The notes: generated from the sequence alone by a model not told the origin. Counted from the first letter of the stretch, positions 52,935-62,504 are shown. The stretch is 64,000 nt of DNA from Pseudoalteromonas luteoviolacea S2607 (GCF_001625575.1 NZ_AUXV01000056.1:310001-374000); one strand, 5' to 3'. Numbers and translations: made by a program.

Positions 52935-54482
52935 GTGCAATATAAAGATCTAAAAATTGCAATAGTCGATCACAATAGTGACAACATAAGGTTTTTAGAA
53001 GCTTTGCTAAATAAGCAAGGAATATCTCACGTTCGCTCATACCGCTCAGGGAATGCGTTTGAACGCTCTGCACGACAAAATACGTACGATATTGTTTTCT
53101 TGGATAACCGTATAGATACGACTAAAAACCTCTATGACCTTGTTAGTGAACTTGTATCAGACGGCACTTTACCCGCAACAACACGTTTCGTATATATGGC
53201 ACAAAGGCAAAGCGCATTTGATTATGCATGCGAATACCCTTTTCACAGCAATCAACTGCTAGAGGTGCCTTATACGCTTCAGGATCTCGTCACTATTCTT
53301 GAAGAACACACTTTGCAAGTGAAAGAGTTTAAACAAGCATATACGTGTATTGAAAATAAAAAGTACAAAAGCGCGCTGCTTAAACTCAAAGAGCTGCGCA
53401 AGCAAGAATATCCAAACTATTTAAAAAAAGCACGAAACCAACTGTTAGTTAACTTACTTCTGAAGCTAGGTCACTATTCTTTAGCAAAAAAACTATTATT
53501 ACCCTTAGCTGAAAGAAACATTCAATGGGCTAAATGGTCGTTGTTTCATGTAAACTACGAATTAAGAGACTTTGAAGCTTGCAAACAGTTCCTTAGCGAA
53601 CCGCAAACTCGACAAGATTACCCTGTACGGGTGTTTTACTGGCAAATATATATCGCTTTTCAAGCCAATAATAGAGAGCTGGCTACCGCACAAGTATTAG
53701 CATTTCCTGTCGAGGATATGTCTCCGAGTATGTTTAGACTCAGCTTAATGGTACTTCATGTGTCTAACGAGCTAGATGCAGTCGACAACTTAATAAAACG
53801 CAAAGAAAGGGTATACCAAGAAGACCCAGCTCTTGCCACATTACTTACGGCACTCTCCATTAAACTTAAACTGCTCGAAACGCTCAATACGCAAAGTGAT
53901 TTTAAGCCCAAAGATTTAAAGATTAGGCAATTAGAGCTAAAGGCCTTACTGACACACTCCGCCGGCAATATTCAAAAATACTGCCCTGAAGAGTTCAATT
54001 TAATGTTTGTAATGATGATGTTGTTGGAGGGAAAATCAACTGAAGCGAGCAGTAAGCTGTTGCAGCTTAGTCAAACTCTGCATGATCCAAGTGCCATCAT
54101 CATGATTGCTTATCTCTTCCATCTTGCAGGCGAAATGGAGCAAGCGAAAGAAATGCTGTTTAACGCCCATAAAGCACTTGGCAAACAACATAGAAACAGT
54201 CATTACGTTTTGGCTGGTTTAATGCACCGCGAGATATTTGCAAAAATATATCGAGAAGAAGAAACGCAGCAACAAGCTTATATACACTTTGCGTCTAAGT
54301 TATTTAATTCGGGAGAATTTAAAGACACAATAAAAATGTGTAGTAAAGCACTTCGTAGCGGCATCAATGATAAAGAGCTCAATGAATTATTGCTTCGCTC
54401 TACCAAAGAGGCTGGATTAAAAGAGCAAGATTACCTCCACTACCTCGCCCCCAAAATGCCTGAACAAACAGTGGTAAGCTAA
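52935..54482 (+). CDS. Atypical receiver domain fused to TPR-like repeats
   Basis: A 515-residue soluble protein. Residues 1-120 are a receiver domain with D57 (IVFLDNRID) kept, but the Lys expected before the Pro is Val111 (LLEVPYTL) and the conserved Thr/Ser site reads VYMAQ, so phosphorylation signalling may be altered. Residues 125-500 are helical TPR-like repeats (KYKSALLKLKELRKQ, then LGHYSLAKKLLLPLAERN). It begins with GTG 52935; GGGA is six bases upstream. Relatives in Vibrio and Shewanella are named tetratricopeptide response regulators. Partner unknown. Confidence 0.82.
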   Translation: MQYKDLKIAIVDHNSDNIRFLEALLNKQGISHVRSYRSGNAFERSARQNTYDIVFLDNRIDTTKNLYDLVSELVSDGTLPATTRFVYMAQRQSAFDYACEYPFHSNQLLEVPYTLQDLVTILEEHTLQVKEFKQAYTCIENKKYKSALLKLKELRKQEYPNYLKKARNQLLVNLLLKLGHYSLAKKLLLPLAERNIQWAKWSLFHVNYELRDFEACKQFLSEPQTRQDYPVRVFYWQIYIAFQANNRELATAQVLAFPVEDMSPSMFRLSLMVLHVSNELDAVDNLIKRKERVYQEDPALATLLTALSIKLKLLETLNTQSDFKPKDLKIRQLELKALLTHSAGNIQKYCPEEFNLMFVMMMLLEGKSTEASSKLLQLSQTLHDPSAIIMIAYLFHLAGEMEQAKEMLFNAHKALGKQHRNSHYVLAGLMHREIFAKIYREEETQQQAYIHFASKLFNSGEFKDTIKMCSKALRSGINDKELNELLLRSTKEAGLKEQDYLHYLAPKMPEQTVVS

Positions 54483-54621
54483 ATTAAGCACTTGAATTTA
54501 ATGTTTATATTAATTTCACTTAGAAATCAGTAAGACATCAAATCAACATCATGTAGATGCGCCTACTTTTGCATAAATTAACGTCCTCAGGCCGTTAAAA
54601 TTATAAAGATAGGAACACTCT

Positions 54622-55494
54622 ATGAAAACAAGTCTGCACACCTTCTTATTCTCAATATCCGCCGCAATCCTCACTAACCAAGCGACTGCCAATGAGCAAA
54701 TTAAGCCGCTTGTTGGTGAATATTTAGGTCAAAAAAAGCCGGGAAACACGCCAAGTGTTTTTGCGCCGAGCCATGTATCTGGTAAACATCGGGATGTTAA
54801 CGCTTTTTTCTCCCCTAACATGACTGAGTTTTATTTTACTAGGATGGATCTTAAGCTAGAAACATGGGACTTAATTTCTTACACCTTAGAAGACGGTCAG
54901 TGGCGCGAATCTATTGTGGGTCCTCGGGTTGGTAGGCCTCTTATCTCGCCAGATGGGAAGACCATGCATCTAGGCCAATATTATATGACCCGAAACTCCT
55001 GTGGGTGGTCACATTTAAAACGCCTAGATCCACCGTTTTCTAGAAAGGACTGGGGAATTATGCGATTAAGCGCTTCAAGGTCAGGTACATACATTCTCGA
55101 TGACTACAAAAATGGCGACATAATCAGAATTTCCGAAGTAATAAATGGCGAACGCCAAGCGCCCAAGGCGATGGGACCGGAAATCAATACCGGTAAGTAC
55201 AATGCCCATCCTTTTATTGCCCCCGATGACTCTTACATTATATGGGATGGTGTCAGAGAGTCTGGTTTTGGCGATTCAGATTTATATATTAGCTTCAGAA
55301 AGCCAGATGGGACTTGGAGTGATGCGTTAAACATGGGAGAAACGATAAACACCCCAGTGAGAGAAGCATCAGCCAGCGTTACACCGGATGGCAAATACTT
55401 ATTTTTTAATCGTGCAACGCAGAATAACGATAGCGATATTTACTGGGTTGATGCACAGATCATTAAAACGCTCAAACAACGCGTGAAAATGTAA
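54622..55494 (+). CDS. Exported PD40 (WD40-like) beta-propeller protein
   Basis: A 290-residue protein with signal peptide ending near residue 24 (TNQATA-NEQ). Repeated PD40 blades are visible as FFSPNMTEFYFTR, LISPDGKTMHLG, FIAPDDSYIIWDG and SVTPDGKYLFFNR. This matches periplasmic TolB-like propellers, here a short form of probably four to five blades. No catalytic motif is apparent. It is a single gene; a hairpin follows at 55503-55540. Confidence 0.8.
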   Translation: MKTSLHTFLFSISAAILTNQATANEQIKPLVGEYLGQKKPGNTPSVFAPSHVSGKHRDVNAFFSPNMTEFYFTRMDLKLETWDLISYTLEDGQWRESIVGPRVGRPLISPDGKTMHLGQYYMTRNSCGWSHLKRLDPPFSRKDWGIMRLSASRSGTYILDDYKNGDIIRISEVINGERQAPKAMGPEINTGKYNAHPFIAPDDSYIIWDGVRESGFGDSDLYISFRKPDGTWSDALNMGETINTPVREASASVTPDGKYLFFNRATQNNDSDIYWVDAQIIKTLKQRVKM

Positions 55495-55834
55495 TCACTA
55501 CTGCTTGTAGCGTTGCAGCGACATTATGCTTGTTACAAGCCCTTCACTTGAGAATAAGGGTTACCATAAATTAGCGAATACCCAGTACATGATTATAATA
55601 AAAGACCACAAGAAAAAATAAAAAACAGACGTGTAAAGAGCTTTAATTTTGCTTTTTACTCTAAATAAATTTCTCTTAAATTCGCTTAGGTATATGCTTG
55701 TAGATAGTATCACTATCAAATGATTGAACCTGATTAGGAAGTTATAGATAGTATTTTCGATAACTCGGATGCAATGCTTCAGGCTAGGTCGTGTACTAAA
55801 TGTCATTTAGAAAAGGATTACTTAGGTCCCACAT
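55495..55834. other. 340-bp intergenic region before the split two-component operon
   Basis: Contains a seven-base-stem hairpin GCTTGTA/TACAAGC at 55503-55540 just after the PD40 gene. An 81-codon minus-strand frame has no ribosome site and is not called. The operon promoter probably lies in the last 100 bp. Confidence 0.5.
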
Positions 55835-56464
55835 ATGAAGCAACAATCATTTCTTAAGGTATTCGCTACTCTCTTCGTCATAACCACCGTTGTTTTGGTG
55901 ATCGTGACCCCCTTGCTGGAACATCAGCTACACAATGCCATGTTTCAACTAAACCTTGATAAAAACCGAGAACAAGCAGAAAGATTGGCAACTTTAGTAT
56001 CCATTGAATTAGAAAGAGGCGAAGATTCCGCTAAGGTGCTGGCTGATGTCCAGAACATGTTAGAAAATACTTTGCAAACTAGTGAACATTTTGCCTGCAT
56101 TATTGAGCACGAGAATAAAGTCATTGCACACCCTAAACCCTCTAACATCAACAAGGACACCACTGGGTGGACAATGGACAACGGTGTTGAAATCAAAACG
56201 TTTACTCAGTCAGCAGGAGAAGGCATTCCTTTTGGTGGCGTTCAAACTAGAACGGACGGTTCCCAAGATATTAACTATCAAATTCCTATAAGCACCAAAC
56301 CTTGGGCTGTGTCGGTACATACCAAGCTTGATATCGTAGACCAACAAGCAAGAAAAGTTTTATTGCAGATAGGTTTTATTGTGCTCCCAGGGCTGCTACT
56401 CATTATCGTGATTAGCGCCCTATTAATTACACGGCAAAAACACCAAACAATAGAGCATAACTAA
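55835..56464 (+). CDS. Membrane-bound periplasmic sensor subunit (Cache-like)
   Basis: A 209-residue protein with a membrane helix at about 9-28, a periplasmic region at about 30-178 and a second helix at about 181-203, then a short cytoplasmic tail. The periplasmic part has a Cache-like look (HFACIIEHENKVIAHPKPS, then GVQTRTDGSQDINYQIPI, then KPWAVSVHTKLDIV). It contains no kinase or output domain. Its stop is immediately followed by the kinase ATG at 56465, so it probably forms a complex with that kinase. This inference rests on gene fusion by adjacency only. Confidence 0.75.
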   Translation: MKQQSFLKVFATLFVITTVVLVIVTPLLEHQLHNAMFQLNLDKNREQAERLATLVSIELERGEDSAKVLADVQNMLENTLQTSEHFACIIEHENKVIAHPKPSNINKDTTGWTMDNGVEIKTFTQSAGEGIPFGGVQTRTDGSQDINYQIPISTKPWAVSVHTKLDIVDQQARKVLLQIGFIVLPGLLLIIVISALLITRQKHQTIEHN

Positions 56465-57964
56465 ATGAACGCGTTAGAGAAAAAAATCGCTTTTAGCTTT
56501 GGTTTTGTCACGCTTGCCTTTTTGTTAATGACACTACTCACACTGTTCAAAACAGACCAATTGACTGAGTCTTCAAGGCGCATCCAGTATGTTTTAGAGC
56601 CATCTATCAAAGCTAACCGAACAGTCGCTCAAGCAATTAATATGTCTATTATTAGTCTTCAATACTGGGTACTAACCAATGACAAGAAGTACATCCAGCA
56701 AAGAGAAGCAACTTGGTCTGTTATTGATAAAAGCTACCTGCAACTTAAGAATCAATCTCAACATTGGAATCGCGAAGAGTATATTGAGCTACTACAAGAG
56801 GTTGCTACAAGCTTATCAATATTAAAACAACATCAGCAAGAAATTCAGGATGCTGTACATTCTCAAGCTCACCCACAAGCGATTAAACAACTTAAAGAAA
56901 AACTCGCTCCACTTGGGCAAAAATCGGTAGAAACGCTCAGGAAAATTGCAGAGCCACAATATTGGGAAATGCAGCGCACATTTATGAAAGAGGAAGAACA
57001 AGAACGCTCATTAAAAGATACAACCTTAATGTTTTTACTGTTAAGTATATTGGGAGGGGTGTCTTTGGCTACTTTATTAGCAAGGGCTGTTTTTAAGCCT
57101 CTTAGCCATACCATCCATTTAGCTGATGCCATTGCACATGGAAACTATGCATTAGGCAAAGAGTTTTCGAGTGGGGATGATAAACTTGATTCGGCATTGC
57201 GCTCAATGACTCTCCAGCTGTATGAGAAAGAACAAAAAAACCACAGCTATCAGGCGAATTTAGAGCACATTAACGAAAGGTTAGTTTCCTCAAACGATGA
57301 GCTTTCACAATTTTCATATAGAACCTCTCATGATTTAAAAGCACCATTAATTACTGTAAGAGGGCTAGCGAACGCAATTTGCGAGGATATAAAAGATGGC
57401 GAATTTCATGAAGTACAAAGAAATGCTACTAAAATAGCAAGACATGTAAAAACCCTTGAGGACCTCGTAAACGATATTTTAAGTTTAACCAAAGCAGAAC
57501 TCGAAATAACTGAAATCGAACAGGTTGATATTAATGAGATATTAGATGAAATCCAGCAACGCTTGAAGGCTGTCTATATCGACAACGATGTTGAAATTCA
57601 ACATCACGTTAGCAGCTCTACAATAGTGACGGCATCAAAGGCGCGAGTAACACAAATTTTAGAAAATTTAATGTCCAATGCAATAAAGTACTCGGATAAA
57701 GACAAGCCTTCGCGCTATGTCAGGGTAACGGCTACCCACAACGCTCAAAGTACGGTGCTGACTGTGGAAGACAATGGTATTGGTATTCCTAAAAAATTTA
57801 CGGAGCGTGTTTTTGGCATGTTTCAGCGCTTTCACCCAAATGTCGCTTACGGCAGCGGATTAGGTATGTACATTATCAAAAAGCACGTTGAAAAAATGAA
57901 CGGTTCAATTCAGTTCAGTAGTTCACCCAGCGGCACCACATTTATCGTAACATTACCAAAATAA
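56465..57964 (+). CDS. Membrane histidine kinase
   Basis: A 499-residue sensor kinase. Membrane helices lie at about 10-27 and 180-203, flanking a helical periplasmic domain with long amphipathic helices like a four-helix-bundle sensor. A HAMP-like linker and coiled coil follow. HisKA has H289 in SYRTSHDLKAPLI, the variant seen in phytochrome-type kinases. The ATPase domain has LENLMSNAIKYSD, DNGIGIPKKF and GSGLGMYIIKKHV. It starts directly after the sensor gene and precedes a single-domain receiver by 12 bp. Confidence 0.92.
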   Translation: MNALEKKIAFSFGFVTLAFLLMTLLTLFKTDQLTESSRRIQYVLEPSIKANRTVAQAINMSIISLQYWVLTNDKKYIQQREATWSVIDKSYLQLKNQSQHWNREEYIELLQEVATSLSILKQHQQEIQDAVHSQAHPQAIKQLKEKLAPLGQKSVETLRKIAEPQYWEMQRTFMKEEEQERSLKDTTLMFLLLSILGGVSLATLLARAVFKPLSHTIHLADAIAHGNYALGKEFSSGDDKLDSALRSMTLQLYEKEQKNHSYQANLEHINERLVSSNDELSQFSYRTSHDLKAPLITVRGLANAICEDIKDGEFHEVQRNATKIARHVKTLEDLVNDILSLTKAELEITEIEQVDINEILDEIQQRLKAVYIDNDVEIQHHVSSSTIVTASKARVTQILENLMSNAIKYSDKDKPSRYVRVTATHNAQSTVLTVEDNGIGIPKKFTERVFGMFQRFHPNVAYGSGLGMYIIKKHVEKMNGSIQFSSSPSGTTFIVTLPK

Positions 57965-57976
57965 AAATGAGACCCT

Positions 57977-58402
57977 ATGAGCAAATTTTCAATGATGATT
58001 ATCGATGATTGTGAAGATGATCGATATTTACTAAAAAGAGTAATTAATAAACTAGGCATTGCTACAGAGATATTTGAGGCCGATAATGGCGAAACTGCGC
58101 TTAATTTCCTAGTAGACTATGACGAAAATGCTAAAAAGTTTAAAGGGGACTTTCCACCTCTACTCATCTTTTTAGATATTAATATGCCTCGAATGAATGG
58201 GTTTGAATTTCTAGCGTCTTTCGCCAAGCTTAGAAACGGTAATCCAAACTACTCTTCATTAGTCTTTACCATGTTTACTTCTTCAGCAATTGAGGAGGAC
58301 AAGCAAAAAGCGCGCTCTTATAGCTTTGTTAAAGGGTTTCTCAATAAAGGAGACTTAACACCTCATAGCCTAGAAAGTTTGCTTGAGTCATGCTTGAAAT
58401 AA
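57977..58402 (+). CDS. Single-domain response regulator (Rcp1-like)
   Basis: A 141-residue receiver with no output domain. The acidic pocket is IIDDCEDD near residue 10, phospho-acceptor D67 is in FLDINMPRMNGFEF, and a Thr/Ser site TMFTSS and Lys in GFLNKGDL follow. The long loop before the acceptor (FLVDYDENAKKFKGDF) is typical of Rcp1-type partners of SHDLKAPL kinases. It should pass phosphate on or act by binding another protein. Third gene of the sensor-kinase-receiver operon. Confidence 0.93.
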   Translation: MSKFSMMIIDDCEDDRYLLKRVINKLGIATEIFEADNGETALNFLVDYDENAKKFKGDFPPLLIFLDINMPRMNGFEFLASFAKLRNGNPNYSSLVFTMFTSSAIEEDKQKARSYSFVKGFLNKGDLTPHSLESLLESCLK

Positions 58403-58432
58403 AAAAGGCGCTCTATCGGCGCCCTTTTGTTA
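58403..58432 (+). terminator. Terminator of the split two-component operon
   Basis: GGCGC (58407-58411) pairs with GCGCC (58419-58423), flanked by AAAAA and CTTTTGTT, directly after the stop. Confidence 0.7.
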
Positions 58433-58451
58433 TCCAAGAAATTCAAATGGG

Positions 58452-59504
58452 TTATTTAAAATATTCATCTAGCGCGCTCTTTAAATGTCTTTGCATTGCT
58501 TTGCGGTGATACTTTCTTACACCATAACTTTGCTCAAGGTGAATAAAACGTTTAGAAGAAGCGTCTGCACTTTTGTGACAGCTGTCAACAGAATCGTTTG
58601 TATGACGCCCCTGAACATTCCAAGTACCACCTAGGCTTCTAGTATCATTGCCGTAAACGCATGCTTTAATAACGCCTTCGCTCTCAACACTGCGGCGAAT
58701 AGAGTGCAAAATACTATGCTCGTGGTCATTCGTGGCGTATCTTACAGATTCGCTTAAATTGAGCATTAAATCGTTATCCGTATTACATTGTGCTTGCAGT
58801 TTTGCACGCGTTGTTTTGCCAAAGCCATGATATTGGATAAATACGGTTTCTAAATCATAGTCACTCATATATTCGTGAACTACTTGGAACAAAGATTCAG
58901 TCTGGTGTGCGACATCACTTGCCGAGTAGTTAGTGCCTGTACACACACTCACATCATGACTGCTATCGCGACGAGTACCGGCTAACATCAGTAGTTTTGT
59001 TTGCGTATATAAAAATGCATCAATCGCTTGAGTACCAGTGAAAGAGTCTCTTTTGGGGTGTGGTGCTTGCAACACAGCATTTGAGCCAGCTAAGTTTAAT
59101 ACATAAGTTCCACCACCTATAAACTTGTCGCTTGGTAATTGATATTGTTCTTGAAGTAAATAATACACTTTGCCCGTATCGACATCATTAAACTGAATAA
59201 CCTGATAGTTTACCGCTTTAGCCAGTTCATCAGCGAGTGGCCAATTTTGCTGGTGAAACGCTTCAAACAAAGCCTTGAAGTCAGCTTGAAAATTATCACT
59301 AGGCTGCACCCATTTATTATCTGCTTTAGTACCATAATTGTATGACTTAAGGTGTCTATCCAACTCTCCTGACATGAACACAAGCGCTTTTGTTGGAAAA
59401 CTAACTACCGTTAAAATGAGCAAAGCGATGGTGAAAACTATGTAGGTGGCTAGTGGGCGAGCGCCATTAGTCAATCTTGGTGAGTGCGATTCAAATAGTT
59501 GCAT
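58452..59504 (-). CDS. Membrane-anchored protein of unknown function, possible zinc hydrolase
   Basis: No family recognised. It has 350 residues with one hydrophobic segment at about 20-42, then a region that should face the periplasm. Conserved-looking His/Asp/Glu clusters are APHPKRDSFTG near 155, LAGTRRD near 180, SDVAHQTESLF near 205, FIQYHGFG near 233 and FIHLEQSYG near 325. This spacing resembles zinc-dependent amidases or desuccinylase-like hydrolases, but no exact family motif is present. Several Cys (CTGTNYS, QAQCNTD, KACVYG, SCHKS) could form disulfides in the periplasm. Single gene. Confidence 0.65.
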   Translation of the reverse strand: MQLFESHSPRLTNGARPLATYIVFTIALLILTVVSFPTKALVFMSGELDRHLKSYNYGTKADNKWVQPSDNFQADFKALFEAFHQQNWPLADELAKAVNYQVIQFNDVDTGKVYYLLQEQYQLPSDKFIGGGTYVLNLAGSNAVLQAPHPKRDSFTGTQAIDAFLYTQTKLLMLAGTRRDSSHDVSVCTGTNYSASDVAHQTESLFQVVHEYMSDYDLETVFIQYHGFGKTTRAKLQAQCNTDNDLMLNLSESVRYATNDHEHSILHSIRRSVESEGVIKACVYGNDTRSLGGTWNVQGRHTNDSVDSCHKSADASSKRFIHLEQSYGVRKYHRKAMQRHLKSALDEYFK

Positions 59505-59903
59505 ATAAATACTCCAGTGGCATTAAGGTTAGCTGTGTTAAGCAAACATCCCTGGAAAAAATCAATACCAAAGTACTGTTTTTCAGCTTTAGACCATGTC
59601 AAAAGTTGCAAGTATTATTACCAATAACTAAACAAAAGCTCTAGTAAAACTAGTAAAAATGACCTTTTGGTATTACATCAATATAGGAACAAATTTCAAC
59701 AAAAACACCTTTAACTAATTTGATATCATAAGGATAGAGCACTGATACGACCTCTTTATAAAACACAGCTTGTTGAGAGGTGTAAACGGACTAGATTGTA
59801 AAATATTGCAGTTAAAGGAAAGGTTCAGTGTAAAGAAGGAAGGTTTTTGTAGTTGGGCAATATAAAACCCAACTACGTCTGGACTATCTGTGAAATAAAC
59901 AGG
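59505..59903. other. 399-bp intergenic region
   Basis: AT-rich with no open frame of interest and no strong hairpin. It should include the promoter of the 58452-59504 gene; nothing else is recognised. Confidence 0.5.
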
Positions 59904-60365
59904 TCAATAATTAGATTGCTCAGAGTGCCCAACAGATTTAACTAACACACCCACTTCATCTTCACTCATGCCTAACTCTGCAAGCAACAGCCCCACTACA
60001 AACCTCGTTCGACCAGAACCTCCTTTGCTATGAATAGCAATTACGTAACCGCTAGAGATTGCAGCCATAACGTTAGGTATTTGATTTTGAATAGAGCATT
60101 GAAACTCTTCATCAAGATTACTGCTCGTTGGCACACTCAATTGTAACCATTTTACTTGAGTGCTTTCGCAAACAGCTTCAAGGTCGCATGCCCCACTTTG
60201 AATTAACTCTTGGTCATTCATTAGTGTCAAAATTGCATTCACGCCCTGCTCTTTAAGGTGCTTAATAGAAGAGAATAAAGCAACACCTTGAGTGCCTGGG
60301 CAAGGGGTAACAAAAATAGTTGCACCTTTGCCTGTCTCAAGTTTGCTAAATGGATGTGTAGTCAT
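59904..60365 (-). CDS. Dual-specificity-phosphatase-like protein with Cys-to-Ser change
   Basis: A 153-residue protein with the Cys-phosphatase fold: beta-strand IFVTPCPGTQG, helix, then the P-loop IHSKGGSGRTRF at 111-122. The canonical loop is H-C-x5-R; here position 113 is Ser, encoded AGC at 60027-60029, one base from the Cys codon TGC. The usual general-acid Asp in the -PxPD- loop is also not evident (SVPTSSNLDE). It may be a non-catalytic, substrate-binding pseudophosphatase, or a recently inactivated copy. It is 36 bp downstream of the aldo/keto reductase gene on the same strand. Confidence 0.8.
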   Translation of the reverse strand: MTTHPFSKLETGKGATIFVTPCPGTQGVALFSSIKHLKEQGVNAILTLMNDQELIQSGACDLEAVCESTQVKWLQLSVPTSSNLDEEFQCSIQNQIPNVMAAISSGYVIAIHSKGGSGRTRFVVGLLLAELGMSEDEVGVLVKSVGHSEQSNY

Positions 60366-60401
60366 AGTAAAGCTCCATAAGATCTATGATTTCATCTTAT
60401 T

Positions 60402-61379
60402 TTAAGGTAGTGCAGCCCCCCTAGCGCTCACATAAAGGTTGTACCAATCGTTTCTGTCTAGGTGAATATTGAGGGCGCTTACCGCATTTCTAATTCGATT
60501 TTCATTTGTTGTACCAATGACAGGCTGAATCCCAGCTGGATGGCGCATTAAAAATGCCAACACAATGGCCTCACTTTCAACCTGATACTTATTAGATAAT
60601 TGCTTAACCAGCTCCGATGTATTTCTTACATTTTGGTTACTTGAGTATAGTCCCTGTTCACAAAAAATCCCTTTTGATAAACTTCCCCATGCCTGCAATT
60701 GAATACTGTTCAATTGGCAGTACTCTAGCGTACCACTCACAAAGTCAACCATGTGATTTCCCTTAGAACCGACCATAACGCCATCATCAAGCCAATCAAG
60801 TTTTGCTAAGCTCATTTCAATTTGATTACTGATAATCGGTATATCTAATGCGGACTGAATTAGGCTAATTTGATGCAGATTCATATTTGAAACCGCAAGG
60901 TGATTTATTTTTCCAGACCGCTTAAGGTGCTCAATTGTGTTGGCTAACTCCTCTAGCTCCATAAGCGGATCTGGTCGATGAAGCATGAGTACATCTAGAT
61001 ATTCGATATTCAAGCGCTTCAAAATGCCGTCTACCGAATGTGTTATCCAGTTGCCAGAGAAATCATAACAACCAAAGTTATCGCCTTGTTTAACACGGAT
61101 CCCACACTTTGATTGTATGATCATCTGCGCCCTTAACTGCGGTGAGTTTTTCAGCACTTTGCCAAACGCCTGTTCAGCACTACCGCGTCGATATATGTCA
61201 GCATGATCGAAAAAGTTAATCCCACACTCTATCGCGCATTCCACGATACCCTGCGCCTTTATAATATCTTCATTCGAAAGCAAGTTGCTCTCTTTGTTAT
61301 CTGCGCCTAGCCCCATACAGCCATATGCGATTTTGCTCGCATTCGGTAAATACTTTTGAATTGAAATACTTTTTTCCAT
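60402..61379 (-). CDS. Aldo/keto reductase (YdhF-like)
   Basis: A 325-residue NADPH-dependent oxidoreductase with a TIM barrel. Asp/Tyr active-site strand is FFDHADIYRRGSAEQAFG, the catalytic His region is VLMLHRPDPLMELEEL, and VSNMNLHQI and PVIGTTNENRIR bind the cofactor. ATG 61379 follows GGGGGAA at the right distance; an upstream TTG overlaps that site. The substrate is unknown. It is divergent from a LysR gene about 120 bp away, its likely regulator. Confidence 0.9.
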   Translation of the reverse strand: MEKSISIQKYLPNASKIAYGCMGLGADNKESNLLSNEDIIKAQGIVECAIECGINFFDHADIYRRGSAEQAFGKVLKNSPQLRAQMIIQSKCGIRVKQGDNFGCYDFSGNWITHSVDGILKRLNIEYLDVLMLHRPDPLMELEELANTIEHLKRSGKINHLAVSNMNLHQISLIQSALDIPIISNQIEMSLAKLDWLDDGVMVGSKGNHMVDFVSGTLEYCQLNSIQLQAWGSLSKGIFCEQGLYSSNQNVRNTSELVKQLSNKYQVESEAIVLAFLMRHPAGIQPVIGTTNENRIRNAVSALNIHLDRNDWYNLYVSARGAALP

Positions 61380-61498
61380 TGATTCCCCCAACGTTCAAGA
61401 ATATACAGAGGTATGATATTGTTCCCTCACAAAAATAAAACACCCATAATAAAAACACATTGTTCAATATAGTGAACAGCAGTCATTAGGTATAGAGT

Positions 61499-62380
61499 TT
61501 GAAAGAGCATAAACGTATCGAACTAATCATGTTGTTTGTTAAGCTTGCTGAGGAGCTTAGCTATACAAAAGCAGCTTTAGCGCTTGGAGTCTCTAAAGGA
61601 CACTTATCTGAGCAGATAAAAAAGCTGGAGCAACACCTAAAAACGCCCCTGTTACTGCGTACAACTCGAAGTGTGAAGCTGACCCAATATGGCCATCAGG
61701 TCTTTGACCAAGGTAAGCGTCTCAGAGCCGAGCTCTACAATATTGAACGTAGCGTAAGCAGCGAAAACGTTGAGGGCTTACTTCGCCTCACAGCTCCTCG
61801 AATGTTTGCACAGACATTTTTACTAGACATATGCGCTCAATTTAAAGCTCAGCACCCAAATATAGAGTTTGAGATAAATGCTAGTTACCAAACACATGAT
61901 TTAAATGTGCAGGATTATGATTTAGGCTTTAGGGCAACCATAAATCCACCCCAAGACATGGTAGCTGCTAAACTGTTGACTTATCACCATGCTTTAGTTG
62001 CGTCCCCCCAGTATTTGTCGAACTGTCCAGTTTTATCCGACCCAGAGGATTTGGCAGAACATCAATGTTTAACAGTAAACTCATACACAACGTGGCACTT
62101 TTTTCAGCAGCAAGTGAAGGTAAAAGGGTGGCTTACGACGAATGACAACACCCTGTTAAAAAGCCATGCTTTAAATGGCCATGGGCTCTTCAAAGTTGCG
62201 AGTTATTTCGTACAACAAGAACTGCAAGCAGGTGAATTACATGAGGTGCTGTCACAATATACTCAACAGCCCAACAACTGTATTTATTTGTTCTATCCGC
62301 AAACTATATATCCAACACATAAACTAAAAACCTTTGTGACATTCGTTAAGCACTACTTTGCAAATCAACAAGGTAGTTAA
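61499..62380 (+). CDS. LysR-family transcriptional regulator
   Basis: A 293-residue regulator. Helix-turn-helix near residues 20-40 (YTKAALALGVSKGHLSEQI), then an effector-binding domain at about 90-290. The reading frame begins with TTG 61499 (KEHKRIELIMLFVKLAEEL), which gives the normal spacing; the first in-frame ATG is ten codons later and would cut into helix one. It is divergent from the aldo/keto reductase gene, 119 bp apart. Confidence 0.88.
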   Translation: MKEHKRIELIMLFVKLAEELSYTKAALALGVSKGHLSEQIKKLEQHLKTPLLLRTTRSVKLTQYGHQVFDQGKRLRAELYNIERSVSSENVEGLLRLTAPRMFAQTFLLDICAQFKAQHPNIEFEINASYQTHDLNVQDYDLGFRATINPPQDMVAAKLLTYHHALVASPQYLSNCPVLSDPEDLAEHQCLTVNSYTTWHFFQQQVKVKGWLTTNDNTLLKSHALNGHGLFKVASYFVQQELQAGELHEVLSQYTQQPNNCIYLFYPQTIYPTHKLKTFVTFVKHYFANQQGS

Positions 62381-62504
62381 CGTGCAGATTCGACCAGATC
62401 AATCACTTTAATAGGTAATAATGTGCTAGCTAATAACGGCTTGTTAATTTTTTACTTGGATAATTTTACATACAAGTTAACATAGCCCAAAAAAAGGAAT
62501 CGTC

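Noticed and set aside
55561..55806. 81-codon minus-strand frame
   Set aside because: No ribosome site and very AT-driven residue content; it overlaps the probable promoter of the following operon.
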